This document shows, one piece after another, positions 44,225 to 56,495 of a DNA stretch of 64,000 nucleotides. The position numbers and the translations under genes were made by a program. Position 1 is the first letter of the stretch. Each line of letters opens with the position of its first letter. The notes under the pieces are model-generated. The model was given only the letters and a program-made list of their open reading frames with translations. It did no database searches and was not told the DNA's origin. This stretch comes from Apodemus sylvaticus (Eukaryota > Chordata > Mammalia > Rodentia > Muridae), in the NCBI RefSeq assembly GCF_947179515.1, contig NC_067491.1, positions 12,179,527 through 12,243,526 of the forward strand. Reading direction: 5' to 3'.

Positions 44225-45262
44225 AAAACTTCTAATGTTTATTCTTTTGTATACATGCTCTACCTGCATGTGTATGTGCGCCTCAGTTTCTCTGGAACTG
44301 GAATCACGACTGTGACTTGCTACTCGGATGCTGGGAACTGAGCCCTGGTGCTCTGGAAGAACAAGCCAGTGTTCTTTTTTTTTTTTTTCTTTTTTTTTTT
44401 ATTATATATTTTTATTTTCTATATTCTTTGTTTACATTCCAAATGATTTCCCCTTTCCCAGTTCCCCCCTCCCCATATGTCCCATAAACCTTCTCCTCTC
44501 CATTCATTCTCCAATCACCTCTCTCCTTTTTCTCTGTCCTTATATTCCCCTCCAATGCTAGATCAATCCTTTCCAGGATCAGGACCCTCTCCTTACTTCT
44601 TCATGGGAGTCATTTGTTATGCTAATTGTGCCTTGGGTAGTCAGAGCTTCTGGCCTAATTAATATCCATTTATCAGAGATTGCATTCCATGTGTATTCTT
44701 TTGTGATTGGGTTACCTCACTTAGGACGATATTTTCCAGATCAAACCATTTACCTAAAAATTTCATGAATTCATTGTTTTTAATTGCTGAGTAGTATTCC
44801 ATTGTGTAAATATAGCACATTTTCTGTATCCATTTCTCCTTTGAGGGACATCTGGGTTCTTTCCAGCTTCTGGCTATTATAAATAAGGCTGCTATGAACA
44901 TAATGGAGCCGGGGAATTATTATTGCATGCCGGGGAATCCTTTGGGTATATTCCCAGGAGAGGTATAGCAGGGTCCTCTGGAAGTGTCTGTCATGTCCAG
45001 TTTTCTGAGGAACCGCCAGACTGATTTCCAAAGTGGTTATACCAGCTTACAATCCCACCAGCAGTGGAGGAGTGTTCCTCTTTCTCCACATCCTCGCCAA
45101 CACCTGCTGTCTCCTGAGTTTTTAACCTTAGCCATTCTGACTGGTGTAAGGTGAAATCTCAGGGTTGTTTTGATTTGCATTTTCCTAATGACTAATGATG
45201 TTGAGCATTTCTTAAGGTCAAGCCAGTGTTCTTAACCACTGAGCCATCTCTCCAGGCCAGGG
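44225..45262 (-). mobile_element. B3-type SINE split by a later L1 insertion
   Basis: The head (GGCCTGGAGAGATGGCTCAG on the minus strand, 45219-45262) and the body and tail (44225-44376) become continuous when the L1 at 44377-45218 and one copy of its target duplication are set aside. This dates the SINE as older than that L1. Confidence 0.85.
44377..45218 (-). mobile_element. 5'-truncated L1 3' end, antisense
   Basis: It contains a T-rich tail, 3' UTR and the C-terminal ORF2 part, e.g. YIYTMEYYSAIKNNEFMKFL and RSWKEPRCPS on the minus strand, and is close to the 12.70-13.53 kb part of the intronic L1. A 15-bp duplication CAAGCCAGTGTTCTT (44362-44376 and 45219-45233) marks the insertion. Small rearrangements and indels, e.g. 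a duplicated GCCGGGGAAT near 44909-44930, break the frame. Confidence 0.95.
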
Positions 45263-45419
45263 TCTCTTGCTACTGTTTGAACGGTTAGTATATTCTAACT
45301 TTAATTTTTTTCAAAGCTTGTTTTTAAAGATGGTTCTTAAATGCTTTAACCTCCATTCTAGCCCACCACCTACCAGAGGCAGTGGAAAAAACAGGATACA
45401 GGGGAAAAGGACTTGTTTA

Positions 45420-46175
45420 GAAATGGTTCTTTGAAGCAAATCCCATCTGTGTTGTCAGGAAATCATCAATTCAGTTCACAGGTCAGCAGCAGCAGCTCAA
45501 TGTACTTGCAAATACTTTATGGATATATCATCAGTCCAGTTCAGGAGTGTTGGGATAGCAATAGCAGTGGCATTACCTATCAGGAACAGCCAGGCCTGAG
45601 CTGAATCAGCCCAAATCAATAGGAGGGACCAGGATTACTAGAAATGCCAGGAACAGTTTTAGGCTGTGCATCTCACAAAGATCAGCGAAGACGCAAGACT
45701 AACAAGCGCTGTAGCTAGCTCTGTATGCAAGCCCAAGCTCAGCCTTGGTCACAGTTTATTGGGCCCTGTTTATATTCCCTCCAACCATCACATGTCCTTC
45801 CTCACCACCTGTCTCGCCTTAGTACGTGAGTCTGTCTCAGCTGACATCACCCTGTCAATTGGCCTGAGTCTGTAGAAGTGGGAAGAAGCTGAAGAAGACT
45901 TTTGGTGTGTTTCTCTCCATGGAGTCCCAATCAATGGATTGTGATCAACTATGCAATGTGAGGCTGACCGGTACATGTGTGTCTGTCTTAGCGAAGAATC
46001 CTTCATCACGTGTTTGCTTTAGCAGAACATCCTCTCTCCTGTGTCTGCAAAAGGTTCCTTCGTGAGTCTGCCTTAGCCTTTCATCTGTGTACGCTTAAAC
46101 AAAATGTTCCTTCCCATATCTGTCCCAACAAAACACCATCTAACACAAATGACTTTCCAAAGAACTCTTCAGTTT
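45420..46175. mobile_element. Probable rodent LTR-retroelement piece
   Basis: Irregular units around GTGTGTCTGTCTTAGC, TTTGCTTTAGCAGAACATCC, GAGTCTGCCTTAGCC and ATCTGTCCCAACAAAACACC form a degenerate tandem series (45970-46145). A segment with CCAGTTCAGGAGTGTTGGGA lies to the left. The pattern resembles dispersed rodent LTR repeats, but I cannot name the family or orientation. Confidence 0.4.
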
Positions 46176-47860
46176 CTACTTCAGTATATCTTGATTATTT
46201 TTTTTTATAAATATCTGCTTCCACTTGTATGTGTAAAAGGGGGAACCAGTGTCTTAACCAGCATATCGCATCTTGAATCTGTTCTTAGCAATGTACAAAA
46301 ATGAGTTCTTGTGATTCTTCTCTTCTTATCCTTCGTGGTGGCTTTGGAATTTAATGGTCTACTCTTGATAAACTCGAAGTTTTGCTCTGGAGAGGAGGGT
46401 AACAAATTCTCTGAAGGCAGCCAAAGATTGCCTACCACGTTTTAGGTAATCTGCTCGAAGAAACTGAACCCCAAGTGGCGTGTGTGTGAACTTCCACAAG
46501 CAAGGGTCTCCCTGCTTTCCCAGATCTCCGGGGAGAAAGAAATAGCGCCTCTCAACAAAGACTTCTTCAGTGTTGGATGATGTGTGCTCCCTGGCATCTG
46601 GAATCCAATGAATGGCCAGGAATCTGGGAAGGCGGTGCGGGCGTCAACCGTGATGCAGTGTTTCACAATGGCACTGAAGAGAGCTTGTCATCACTCAGGG
46701 AACAGGCGGCAGCTCGATGGGGTGTGACGACAACAGCAGGATGGGGTCCATGTGAGGGTGTGAGGGCCGTTTCGGGATGAAGATTTTATGAGTCTGTTTC
46801 AGAGCCTAGCTGAAATATTGTGGGCATGTGTTTATTGTCTAAGTTGGGATAATCTCCTACTGGGAGTCTGGTGGACCAACTCCCTCTCCCCTTCTGTTCC
46901 CTCCCATCCCCTCACCTCCTCTCCTCTTTGTCCCCTTCCCTGCCCTTTCTTTCCCTTTATGTATAGTCGAGGCTGGTTTCTTCCTGAGCGCCCCGAATGA
47001 GGAGACTGTGGGGGATGCACCCCTTCCTAGCTCTGATTTTCACTGAACACTCGTTGGATCTTCTGGTTTTCACAGTTGTTAGTATGTTGTTAGAAAAATC
47101 AATCAAATACTAGTCTCAGACATTGACTGACCACATCATCGATGATGAAAACAGATATAGAGCTGATTATCACAGCACAGTGTACACTAGAAGGACAAGA
47201 AGCCATGGTCTGTAGGGAAGGAGGTGTTCTCAGAGTAAGAGTCACTGTAGATGAATATGCAGCTAGCCTTGTGGTGCCTTGTATTTCTCCTCTCCCCTTT
47301 GTTAGGCCGAGCTCCGAGGTCTGAATGAGGTGACAGCTCTTTTCTAAACTTACACCGTTCCCTCCTCCACTGCCCCCATGGGTCCTCCATTGTCATGGTC
47401 ATAGTCACAGAACTACCACTGCCTGGGGACACTGGACAGAGCTGCACTTATACCCAGGGGAGGGAAGCAGTTCTTACTTCTGTGCTCTAGTACACCACAG
47501 AGGCTCCACAAGTTCTGATTAGTTTGTAATTGAGAGTAAAAGAAAACCATGGCTTTGCTGTCATTAGGTATGCAAATAAACTTGCTTATTGATCTCGGAG
47601 CAGATGATGAGCTGTTAGTGACCCCACCCCCAGCAGCGAGGCAGAGACAACCGCCGGGAGTGTTCAGTGTCTTAACCGCCGCAACTTTTGTATATACATA
47701 GGTGGAGATAAAAAAACAACAAAACAAACAAACAAGCAAACAGAAAAGGCACACACAAAACAAAACAAGCTCAGTCTGTGACTCCACATCTTTTCTCCGC
47801 TACAACATGAATCACAATCATATTTGTGTGTGAACAACTATGGAGCCAGACCATTGTTCC

Positions 47861-48046
47861 TTTTTTTTTTTTTTTTAGATTTATTTATTATAGGTAAGGA
47901 CACTGTAGCTGTCTTCAGACACACCAGAAGAGGGCGTCAGATTTCATTACAGATGGTTGTGATCCACCTTGTCGTTGCTGGGATTTGAACTCAGGACCTC
48001 CAGAAGAACAGTCGGTGCTCTTACCCGCTGAGCCATCTCACCAGCT
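47861..48046 (-). mobile_element. B2 SINE, antisense
   Basis: The minus strand has GGAGCTGGTGAGATGGCTCA at the head and an A tail (T run from 47861). A perfect 15-bp duplication CCAGACCATTGTTCC lies at 47846-47860 and 48047-48061. Confidence 0.96.
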
Positions 48047-48654
48047 CCAGACCATTGTTCCGTAACCAATTACTCTGTGGTGGAATTTACTCCTATCCCC
48101 TCCACTACACATAACACTGCATGGATCAGACCTGTGCATACAACCCGTGTGCTCTTTTCTTCAACTCCACTTGCAACCACGCCTTAAACGTTTAAAGCAT
48201 TTGCCCAGCTGCCATAAATAGAACTTGGGTAAATATCCCCACACACACATCTTTATACCTTTCCCAGTTATTTTCTAGGATACTTAGAATATCCTAGAAA
48301 TAACCTCATTGGTTGCTCACTGGTCAAGGAGAATGTACTTTGTAAACATTTTGGATACAAATTGCCAAAGGACCCTTTAGAAAGGTTGTGCAAATTTACA
48401 CAGCTGTTACTGGCGTGACCTGTATTTCCTTCTTGCTTTCTCTTAGTAATCTGGGGTTGGTGAGTATTTTGTAACCAGCTGAATACATTTCGTGGACCAG
48501 TATCCAGTCATAGACACTAAGTTTCCCCAGGACCATATACTATATCTGAATGGTCAGCTTAGAAATGGTCTTCCTCTCTGTGCGTGGGGTTGCCTGTGAC
48601 ACTGGCACATTTTTGCAACTTGATGCAAACATGCCTAGGAAAGGGGGATCTCAG

Positions 48655-48985
48655 TTGAGGAATTTGCCTCCATTGGATTGGGCTGCAGCCACATCTCTGG
48701 AGGCATTTACTTAATTGCTGATTGATGTAGGAGGACCCGGCTGCCTGTGGGCAGTGCCACCCCTGGGTAGGTGGTCCTGGGCTATATAAGAAAGGTACCA
48801 AGGAAGCCAGAGGGAGCAGTCTGATGGCCTGGTGGGCCGTGGTCTTCTGTGGTCTCTGCTTTGGTACCTGCCCTGCCCTCCCTCAACGATGGACCGTATA
48901 GCCTGTAAGCCAAAGGAAAACTTTCCTCCCCAAGTTGGTTTAGGTCAGTGTTTACAGTGACAGAAACCTAACTGGGACAAATATC
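48655..48985 (+). mobile_element. Solo LTR of the MaLR-like family seen at 62.3 kb
   Basis: TTTGCCTCCATTGGATTGGG, a GCTGATTGATGTAGGAGGAC block, a TATATAAGAAAGG TATA region near 48784, and a 3' part with GTAAGCCAAAGGAAAACTTT and ACAGAAACCTAACTGGGACA follow the family order. Confidence 0.65.
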
Positions 48986-49309
48986 TTCCTTTAATGCCAT
49001 TCAATAAAAACAAACTAAGATGTGGAGTGGGCCGCTGCAAACTGATTTAATTACTGTGTACCAAAAAATCCATAAAGAACACCCCCCCCCCAAATTAGCT
49101 TCTTGGTAAGATAGTCTTGCAATTTGCAGCCTTATGACATTTTCAGGTTGTTCTAAGAACGTTTATTATTGTGCATTAATGGGGTAGACAAATTGGCGGT
49201 ATTTACAGCCTTACCAACAGCCCCTTGGAAGTGTTCAGGGCAAGAGATGGATCAAGGAAGTCCAAATATGGCTTTTGGTCCAGCCAGCTCTGTTTAGATA
49301 CTCAGTACT

Positions 49310-49690
49310 AGAAATATGTAGACAAATTGGAGAGAGTTCAGAGAAAAGCTATAAAAATGACGAAGAGAACGGAGGGACTGATTTATGAGGAGAGATTAAA
49401 GGAACCAAAAACCCAGAGCCGGGACCCGGAAATGACTTCAGGGAACAGAAGAGCAGACAAATATTTGAACGGTGTAAACCACCTAAAACAAGCATCGGCA
49501 GCGAAATGAAACAGGGCGAGGCTGGACTCGGAATTTGCTCAGGAGCGTCTGAAGAAGGGAGGAGTTCCCTGACTGGAAAAATTTAGCATCAGACAGCACT
49601 CAGTGCCCCCCCCCCAACCCCCAGGAGAAGATTCCAGAGGAAAAATAGACTCACAGGTTAGGTCATGCCAAATGCTGGAACCCTTCTACG
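49310..49690 (+). mobile_element. CR1/L3 LINE fossil (end of reverse-transcriptase ORF)
   Basis: Read from about 49336 on the plus strand, the translation contains LERVQRKAIKMTK and then YEERLKE, with DKYLNGV after an interval. This is the C-terminal signature of CR1-clade LINEs (LERVQRRATKM..., YEERLREL..., FKYLKG). DNA motifs TATGAGGAGAGATTAAAGGA and CCAAATGCTGGAACCCTTCT fit too. The clade stopped moving before placental radiation, so this is an ancient remnant. About 60 codons are still open, probably by chance. Confidence 0.82.
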
Positions 49691-50989
49691 GGGTCGCCTC
49701 CTGGCCACCATATAAACGGACCGTCCAGGGTCCCGAAGGTAAAGTAATGCGGTTCATCTCTTTTTCATTTCCTGGGTTTAATGCCTCTTCAAGTCAGCAG
49801 TTGTAATAATGCAGGAACATGTGCTTTCTCACATCCCAGTGATATATATGCCGCATCAGGGCCATTGTTCAGGTAGACAATGGTAGGATTCCCAGCGTCT
49901 TCCTGTGCCTGTTAAACAAGAGGACAAGGACAGAGGAAAGAAACAGGATGTGGGCCACGTGTCCCCACAAGTCAGGGACACCCCTCTCTGTGGGAAAGCA
50001 TCATTTTTACCTCAAAGCTCACCTCTTTAATAGAGTGTAGGAGCCTCATTTCCTCAAAATTTCAAGATAGCAGGTCCCAGGAGGGACGGAGAGAACCCTG
50101 TGTGGGTGGGCCTGTGGGCCTGATTTTGGTCTAAACAAAAAGTAAATCTGTTTGAGTGCGTTCCGAACAATATTCGATCACCCATAAAGTGCAGACTAGG
50201 TCAGTAAGGATAGCCAAAGACAGTATGAGTGTGCACCCCTCCCCCATGCTCCGCGGTTTCAAGCTGTCCCTTCCTCATAAGGCACACTTAACCAGGAGTC
50301 TTGTGGGCCTGAGGATGCCCTGACGCCTTGAGAGATGTATGGGGCCCACAGTCAGTGCAGTGCTGGGAAAGCGAGAGGTAATATCACGAAGCTGGGGGTG
50401 GGGTGGGTACCAAACTGACCACCCTGACATCTCAGGACAGATGTTTCGTGATGGATGGATGTGGCAGAGACAGACAGCCTTTGAAGTGCTTCCATCAGGA
50501 TGAGCCGTGCTTTAGTCACAGGCAAGAGATTCTCTGCTTTGCTGTGTGTGGGCCTGCCAAATTATCCAACTTCTCCACGTCCTGGGTTTTCCCCCATCGG
50601 CGAAAGCGCAGGTAAGATCAGTACCTAGCGGAGGCGATCGCTGCAGGGATAACAAATCAAACGTACAGTGTCTTAACCAGCCTTGTACAAAGTAAGCGCT
50701 CAGCAAATGTTAACTACATAAACAGCTCCTTTTCTTCAGGCACATGTGAGCGCTTGAACATGCGTGAGTAACTCTAGTCGCAAAGTCCCTTGGGGCATCC
50801 TCTTCCCATCTGAGAGGAAGGGGCAGCTTCGTTCCTTCTGTGTGTATTTCTTAGGTCTTCAGAGATGCGGAGTCTGAGGGGAATCAGTGAACCCAGTGAG
50901 AAGTTGCTTTTCAAAACCACCATTTTATTTATTATATTATTCACTATGAAACACCAAACATCCTGAATTCTTCGATGCTTTTCAAGCCC

Positions 50990-51085
50990 CTAGGATGGGG
51001 ATGTAGCTCGGTGGTGGGAGGCTTATCTGGCATTTAGCAAGGTCCGGGTTTGATCCTCAGCCCGGAACAAAACAAACCATCACCA
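50990..51085 (+). mobile_element. ID-type SINE
   Basis: GGGGATGTAGCTCGGTGG, then GGTTTGATCCTCAGCCCGG and an AACAAAAC tail match the BC1/tRNA-Ala-derived ID unit. Confidence 0.8.
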
Positions 51086-52104
51086 CCAAATACCCCTTAA
51101 TGCAATCTGTGTTGAGATCACCTGTGACTGCCTTTAATAAGCTATTAACTTCTGTGTTCCTAGCTGTGTCGACACCTCATGATCACAGAAAGCGAGCCTT
51201 TCAATTTAGCCTTAAGCTGACTTGTGTGTTTCTGCATTAGAAAGACTTCGAGCAGGGAGGGATGGGGGAGGAAAGGAAGGCATCTATATAGGATATTTGC
51301 AAGAAACCCTGGAAGGAGAAAGTTCCAGAAATGGGAACCAGCTTCCGATAGTGACGTGTTGTAAATAAATCAGGCTGTGTTGGGTTCCAAGGTCACGTCA
51401 GCTGTGGGATCATCCCAGAAGTGGGAGTAGATTCAAGTGAAATGTATTGCCCTGTGTTTCTACAGAAATGGGCTCATCTACTCTATGACTGACGTCCCTT
51501 CTCAGAGAGGACACAGTGGGCAAAAAAACATAGCTCTCTGATAGCTTATCAAAGACTAGCTGGGGGTAGTAGTGGCACTCTGGATTTTCATGGCTGGTGT
51601 CATGGTGATACCATTCTAATCTGTCACCGAGAAGAAAGGCATAAAGAGGATGGCTTTTATAAATTACATGCAGAATCAATGGGGGTTAGGCACTGATCTG
51701 CAGGTAGCAGTGTCGGGATGGGACTCTCACAGAGAGAGCTACTCCATTTCCTCGAACCTCCCAGCATACTGCTGAACCCAGGTCTCCGGCTTTTGGTGCC
51801 TGGCTGTTGAGTGTGAGTAGTTTTGGTTCCATGGCCTTAGTCCATATCTCATCCAAATCCCCAGAGCAGAAATCACGGCAGATATATTTGCCCACTCAGG
51901 TCTCACAGGGTTCTGCAGGGTCTTAACATTTTTCTTCTCCTACTGCAGAGACTATAGAGAAGACAAGGTCCTGGTTGACTGAGACAGCGCCAGACGGAAA
52001 CAGCAGGTTTAGGAGGGAGACCAATGGATTAGCCTAATTGAGTTTGAGTGTTCTCATCAGAAAGTAGAGATAGTTGTGAGTGCAAAGGAAAACTTTCCTG
52101 CTCC

Positions 52105-52247
52105 ATATATATGTGTATGTGTGTGTATATATATATGTATATGTGTATGTATATATATATGTGTATATATATGTGTATATATATGTATATGTATGTGTGT
52201 ATATATGTATATGTATGTGTATGTGTGTATATATATATGTATGTGTG

Positions 52248-52308
<61 letters not shown>
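52105..52308 (+). repeat. TA/TG-rich microsatellite (about 204 bp)
   Basis: Alternating purine-pyrimidine sequence of ATATATGTGT, GTATGTGTGT and pure (AT)n, ending in a near-palindrome around ATATATACATATATAT. All frames are open by composition (Tyr/Ile/Val/Cys-rich). Confidence 0.96.
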
Positions 52309-52309
<1 letters not shown>

Positions 52310-52799
52310 AAACAAAAAAATCAGGGCAGGTAATCTCCAGCTCACGTCCATGATGTTATCTATGGAGGGCTGACCCTTCACTCTTTGGTGCTCGGTTTGC
52401 TCATTGACAAATTCTTCAGAAGATTGAATTGGAATTTCTAAGGAAGGGTACTTCTGGCACTGTCAGATGATTTATGAATAGATTTTGAGGTACTTGAGTG
52501 GTTTCTAATTTTTCTAAAGGTCTCAGAGTCAGTCACCCTAACCTCAGATGCTCAAGTTCAGCAGGCAGCTGTTTGTAATGTATCCCCCACGGGGAGCAAA
52601 TCTTTAATTTAAAGATCAGCTCAGCCCCTCAAGGCTCATCCTGCACTGAGACTTCCGTGATAAAGGAGAAGCAGAAGGAAATGAACACCATCTTCCACCA
52701 TTGGCTGAACGGCGTTTACAGTGTGCTGTGGTTGGGAAGTGGCTTGTCTCCGATGGATTCATGTGTTGGAGGCTTGGTTTCCAGTGGGCATAAAAGTAA

Positions 52800-53400
52800 C
52801 TTTTTTTTGGCAGTTGTAATTGTCATCTTGGAGGCTTATTGGTGAATAAGCTCACCTTTTCTGGCTCCTTCAGGACGCTGGCTGGCTGGTTCAACCCAGC
52901 CGTCTGGCTCAAACTCCTCTCCAAGTTGACTGATTCAATCTGGCTTCTCTCAGCTTCTCACTGATTTGTTTTACTCAGCCTCTTACTAACTCTGTCAGTC
53001 CTAATCTTCTGGCTCCTTCTCATTCCCCGGCTTGTTATGTCTTCACCGGGGTCTAGCTTGTTCTTTCTGCAACCTGTCTGTAAAACTGTTCCCGTAAAAA
53101 TTCAGAGTGAACTGCCCTGAGCTCAGCTCCACTACACTGCCTCTCGAGTCATTGCCTCAACTGAACTGACTGACTAGAAGGACTCAGAGACCTGCACGAC
53201 CGTTTCCTGAATGCTGGGATCAAAGGTGTTGATGCCACACCTGGACCTAAGCTTTTCTTTACCTGAAACTTGCTCTGTCCCAGGCTGGTCTTGAACTCAG
53301 ACTTCTGCTTGCCTCTGTCTCCTGGGACTAAAGGCTTGTCAGCAGTCCAGCCAGAGTAGCCATTTTGCTAGATTAAATGTGACAAGAACTTTTTAGTTGG
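52800..53400. mobile_element. Composite rodent repeat with B1-like 3' part
   Basis: A CTGGCTCC-, CAGCCTCTTACT-type CT-rich region is followed by TGCTGGGATCAAAGGTG and then CCAGGCTGGTCTTGAACTCA and TGGGACTAAAGGCTTG, an antisense B1-like block (53195-53340). I know a dispersed mouse repeat of this layout but cannot name it. Confidence 0.45.
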
Positions 53401-53689
53401 ACACGGCTGGCTCTGAGGTCTGGGCCAGAGATATACAACTAGGATTTCTGTGACTTGAGGTTTTCTCTCGGTGACATCTGGGGAGGTCCCAGGCAATTCT
53501 CTTAGTGTCTGTGGGCATCTTACTCCAGAAGATTCTCACTTCAGTAGAGAAGAGACAGTGCGTAAGGATTGTCTATTCTGTGACCAATTTTTCTATAGTC
53601 CTAAAGTGGCCTTTGAAAATTGAGAATACAACTGATTCTAATAGTATTGCTCTAATACTATTGATGAGAGAGATATGTTTGTATGCTCT

Positions 53690-53792
53690 TGAAAAATGCA
53701 GCCCTAGGATGATTATGGCAGGAGCATTTGTGAGTTCAGGGGCAACCTGATCTACATGGTGAGTCCCAGGCCAGCCTAGAACTCAAACAACA
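53690..53792 (+). mobile_element. Diverged B1/PB1 fragment
   Basis: GTGAGTTCAGGGGCAACCTG, TCTACATGGTGAGTCCCAGG and CCAGCCTAGAACTC follow the B1 right part with many changes; an A-rich tail follows. Confidence 0.55.
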
Positions 53793-54179
53793 ATAAATAC
53801 CCACAACAATGAGAACCAAAACACCCAGGAGATCACTTTGTTAGTTGTATCAATTCTTCCCCTTTGAGAGTTAATACTAGGCCAAAAATCACTCCACAAT
53901 ATGGAGATCATGGTGTTTTTGTTTGCTATTGTTTTGTTTGCTAGGTGTTTTTGTTTGAAGAACAGAGAGGCCTGGCTCCTGAGGGGACCCCTGAGGGCTG
54001 ATAGCATCCACCTGAGAGATAAAGTAGGTACTCAGCAAATATGTGTTGAATGAACAGTTAAGGGGAAAAAGGAGGAAAAGGCCTTAATCGGTACTTGGAT
54101 ATTTTTGATATCATGTCTTAGGGAATGCTTGGGTACAGGTGCCCTCTGTGGTCCATGCATAGATGCCCCCTGCCCCTGC

Positions 54180-55330
54180 CCTATGCCTGGACACTTAAGA
54201 GTATTATCCACCCGTCATATTATCACTGAAGACAAGTGATCAGGGCTTTTTAGTCTTAGGAATTTTGCTGTCTATTATACACGGGCGATGCAAATGACAA
54301 TTTGTGCTCTAAATTACTAGGACATTAAGCAACTGCTAGCGCCCCGAGGTTCTGGTGTGTGTTGTTTTGCACCTGCGGTGGCGACTGAATGACTCAGAGT
54401 CTTTGGGTACCAGCAGGGATTCTTGTTCACCATTCCGTAACGTAGGGAGCGTGTTTGTCAGAGAATAATGGATTAAAACACACGAGCCAAAGCTAGCCTG
54501 GACAATAAACTCGAGTTGAGGATGGTAGTCTGTTCATCAGCCCGTTGAAAATGTAGAGGCCCCATTTATTTGTCCGCTTCAAAATCATCACTGGTGCCAG
54601 CCACCAGTGAGATGCCATAAATACAGTTCTGACTTTTTGTCTCAAGTGTCCAAACTGAGAGACAGACCCCCCCCCCCCCCGCCCCTCACCCCTGCGCCAG
54701 ACCAAATGTTTGCTGTGTGGAGGGACGAGATCGCTAAAGCTTCTCCGTGTACAAGTAGGTGAGCCGATACCCGTCCCCTCCCAGGGCAGCGGGAGGATTA
54801 ATTGGCATTTATAGAGTGCTTTGTGATTCAAAGATGAAAGGTCTTTTGCTTCTGCCAAATCGCATGATTACAGTAGTGTGGTAGGATGGACGACTCAGGG
54901 CTTACAGAGGGCTTTGAAGATGAAAAGAAGCTCCGTCTCATTATGATCTCTTTCAGCTTTTAGACCGCGCTGACCCAGAGGTCACGTGCCCCCGAGTCGT
55001 TTCGGCAGGACGGGGATTCTATACCCTTTTCTTGTTCTTCCCAAGAAGTTACGGTGCTCCACAGCATCATTTTTTTTTTATTTGCATAGTACCTAAATGA
55101 AAAAAAAAATCCTAGGCAGTGTCCTGCGTTATGGAAACACAATTTAAATACGCTCAGGCTAACAAGGGGTGGGGAGGGGACAGAGTAGAGTTGTCTGGAC
55201 TCTCGTGTCTGGATTTAGATCCAGTTGCTTACTGTTGATGGTGGTGATCTTACTTAAAGGCTGGGTGACTTCAGCGACAAAATGAAGCCAAGTAAGAAAC
55301 TAACCAGATGCGCGATTCAGAACACTCATT
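54180..55330. promoter_or_regulatory. Repeat-poor island, candidate conserved regulatory element
   Basis: About 1.1 kb almost free of recognisable rodent repeats and of open frames beyond chance. It contains an octamer ATGCAAAT (54288-54295), a CACCTG E-box near 54371, an AP-1-like TGACTCA (54390-54396), several ATTA/TAAT cores, and two related blocks: GAGTGCTTTGTGATTCAAAG (54814) and GAGGGCTTTGAAGATGAAAA (54907). The latter resemble the ends of ancient mammalian SINE/LINE families that are often exapted. A C14 run lies at 54667-54680. Function is inference only. Confidence 0.3.
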
Positions 55331-55355
55331 TGTCAGGATTAGAAAATGTACTTGG

Positions 55356-55536
55356 TGAAATGGCTCAGCAGGTAAGAGCACCAACTGCTCTTCCAAAGGT
55401 CCTGAGTTCAAATCCCAGCATCCACATGGTGGCTCACAATCATTGGTAATGAGATCTGATGCCTTCTTCTGGTATGTCTAAAGACAGCTACAGTGTACTT
55501 ACATATGATAATAAATAAATCTTAAAAAAAAAAAAA
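55356..55536 (+). mobile_element. B2 SINE
   Basis: The truncated head TGAAATGGCTCAGCAGG, the B-box GGTCCTGAGTTCAAATCCC and the ATAATAAATAAATCTT end are present. A perfect 15-bp duplication AGAAAATGTACTTGG lies at 55341-55355 and 55537-55551. Confidence 0.96.
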
Positions 55537-56372
55537 AGAAAATGTACTTGGAACCAGCGTCTCAGGGGACATATTTAAATCACCTCATATGAGAGAGGAA
55601 ATTATGACCCACATCCTGCGGCGATCCCACCTTGAAGGCCCTGCAAGACCCGGCCAGAGGTAATGGTGTTCCCAGACCCTCCACACCCCAGACACCTGAG
55701 TTCTCAGGACTGGGGAAAGGACCTGCACTGCTGGGATTGATCTGAGTGGAATCATAACTTGGAGGGGGTTTGGGTTCCAGGATTAGGGTGATAGAAGCCG
55801 TTTGGGTTACCCCTTAAATCTCACCTTGTGGGGTCCACTCTTTTTCTTTCTGGAAAGTTTAAAGTGGATATCCATGGTATTTGGGAACGATGACATGGTG
55901 TTAGGCTCCACAGTTTCCTCCTCTGCTCTGTGCCCAGTGGCACCAGCCGACCCCACCTATGCAAGGGGTAAGGGCTACAAGAGGGTGTCGGGAACCAGTG
56001 ACCAGTGCAATCTGATTCTCCCGGGGAGTTGTGATGCTGGCATCAAGGCTGTGTTCTTGACCTAGGACTTGGGCCGCGATACTGTAGTCTCAGGTAGGAC
56101 CTGGTGCTGGTTTTAGACTTTGTGGGTCCCAGAAGAAACCCACAAAGATGAGAAGGCGCTTCTATTTTTTGTTTGTTTTTAATTTCAAAAAGGAAGTGGG
56201 ATGTTATCTTCAGTAGTGCTTTCAGAAGCTGACCTCTGGACAGTTCATTGTGGTGGCCACTTCCTCACAATTTTCAGCTAATTTTCTTTTTCTTCACTTA
56301 TTTCCTACTCCCTAAGGCCAAGCATTCAAACATGTGAATCTGTGGGGGCCAAACCTATTCAAACCACCACAT

Positions 56373-56495
56373 CCTGGCTATCCTGGAACTTTTTCTTTAG
56401 ACCAGGCTGGTCTCCAATGCAGCGATCTATCTGCCTCTGTTTCCCAGAATGCTGGGACTTAAAGGTGTGTGTGTGTGTGTGTGTGCCACCTGGCT
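56373..56495 (-). mobile_element. B1 SINE interrupted by (GT)n, antisense
   Basis: CCTGGCTATCCTGGAACTTT, AGACCAGGCTGGTCTCC and TGCTGGGACTTAAAGG follow B1 in antisense. A (GT)11 tract at 56464-56485 sits within the head region. Confidence 0.8.
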
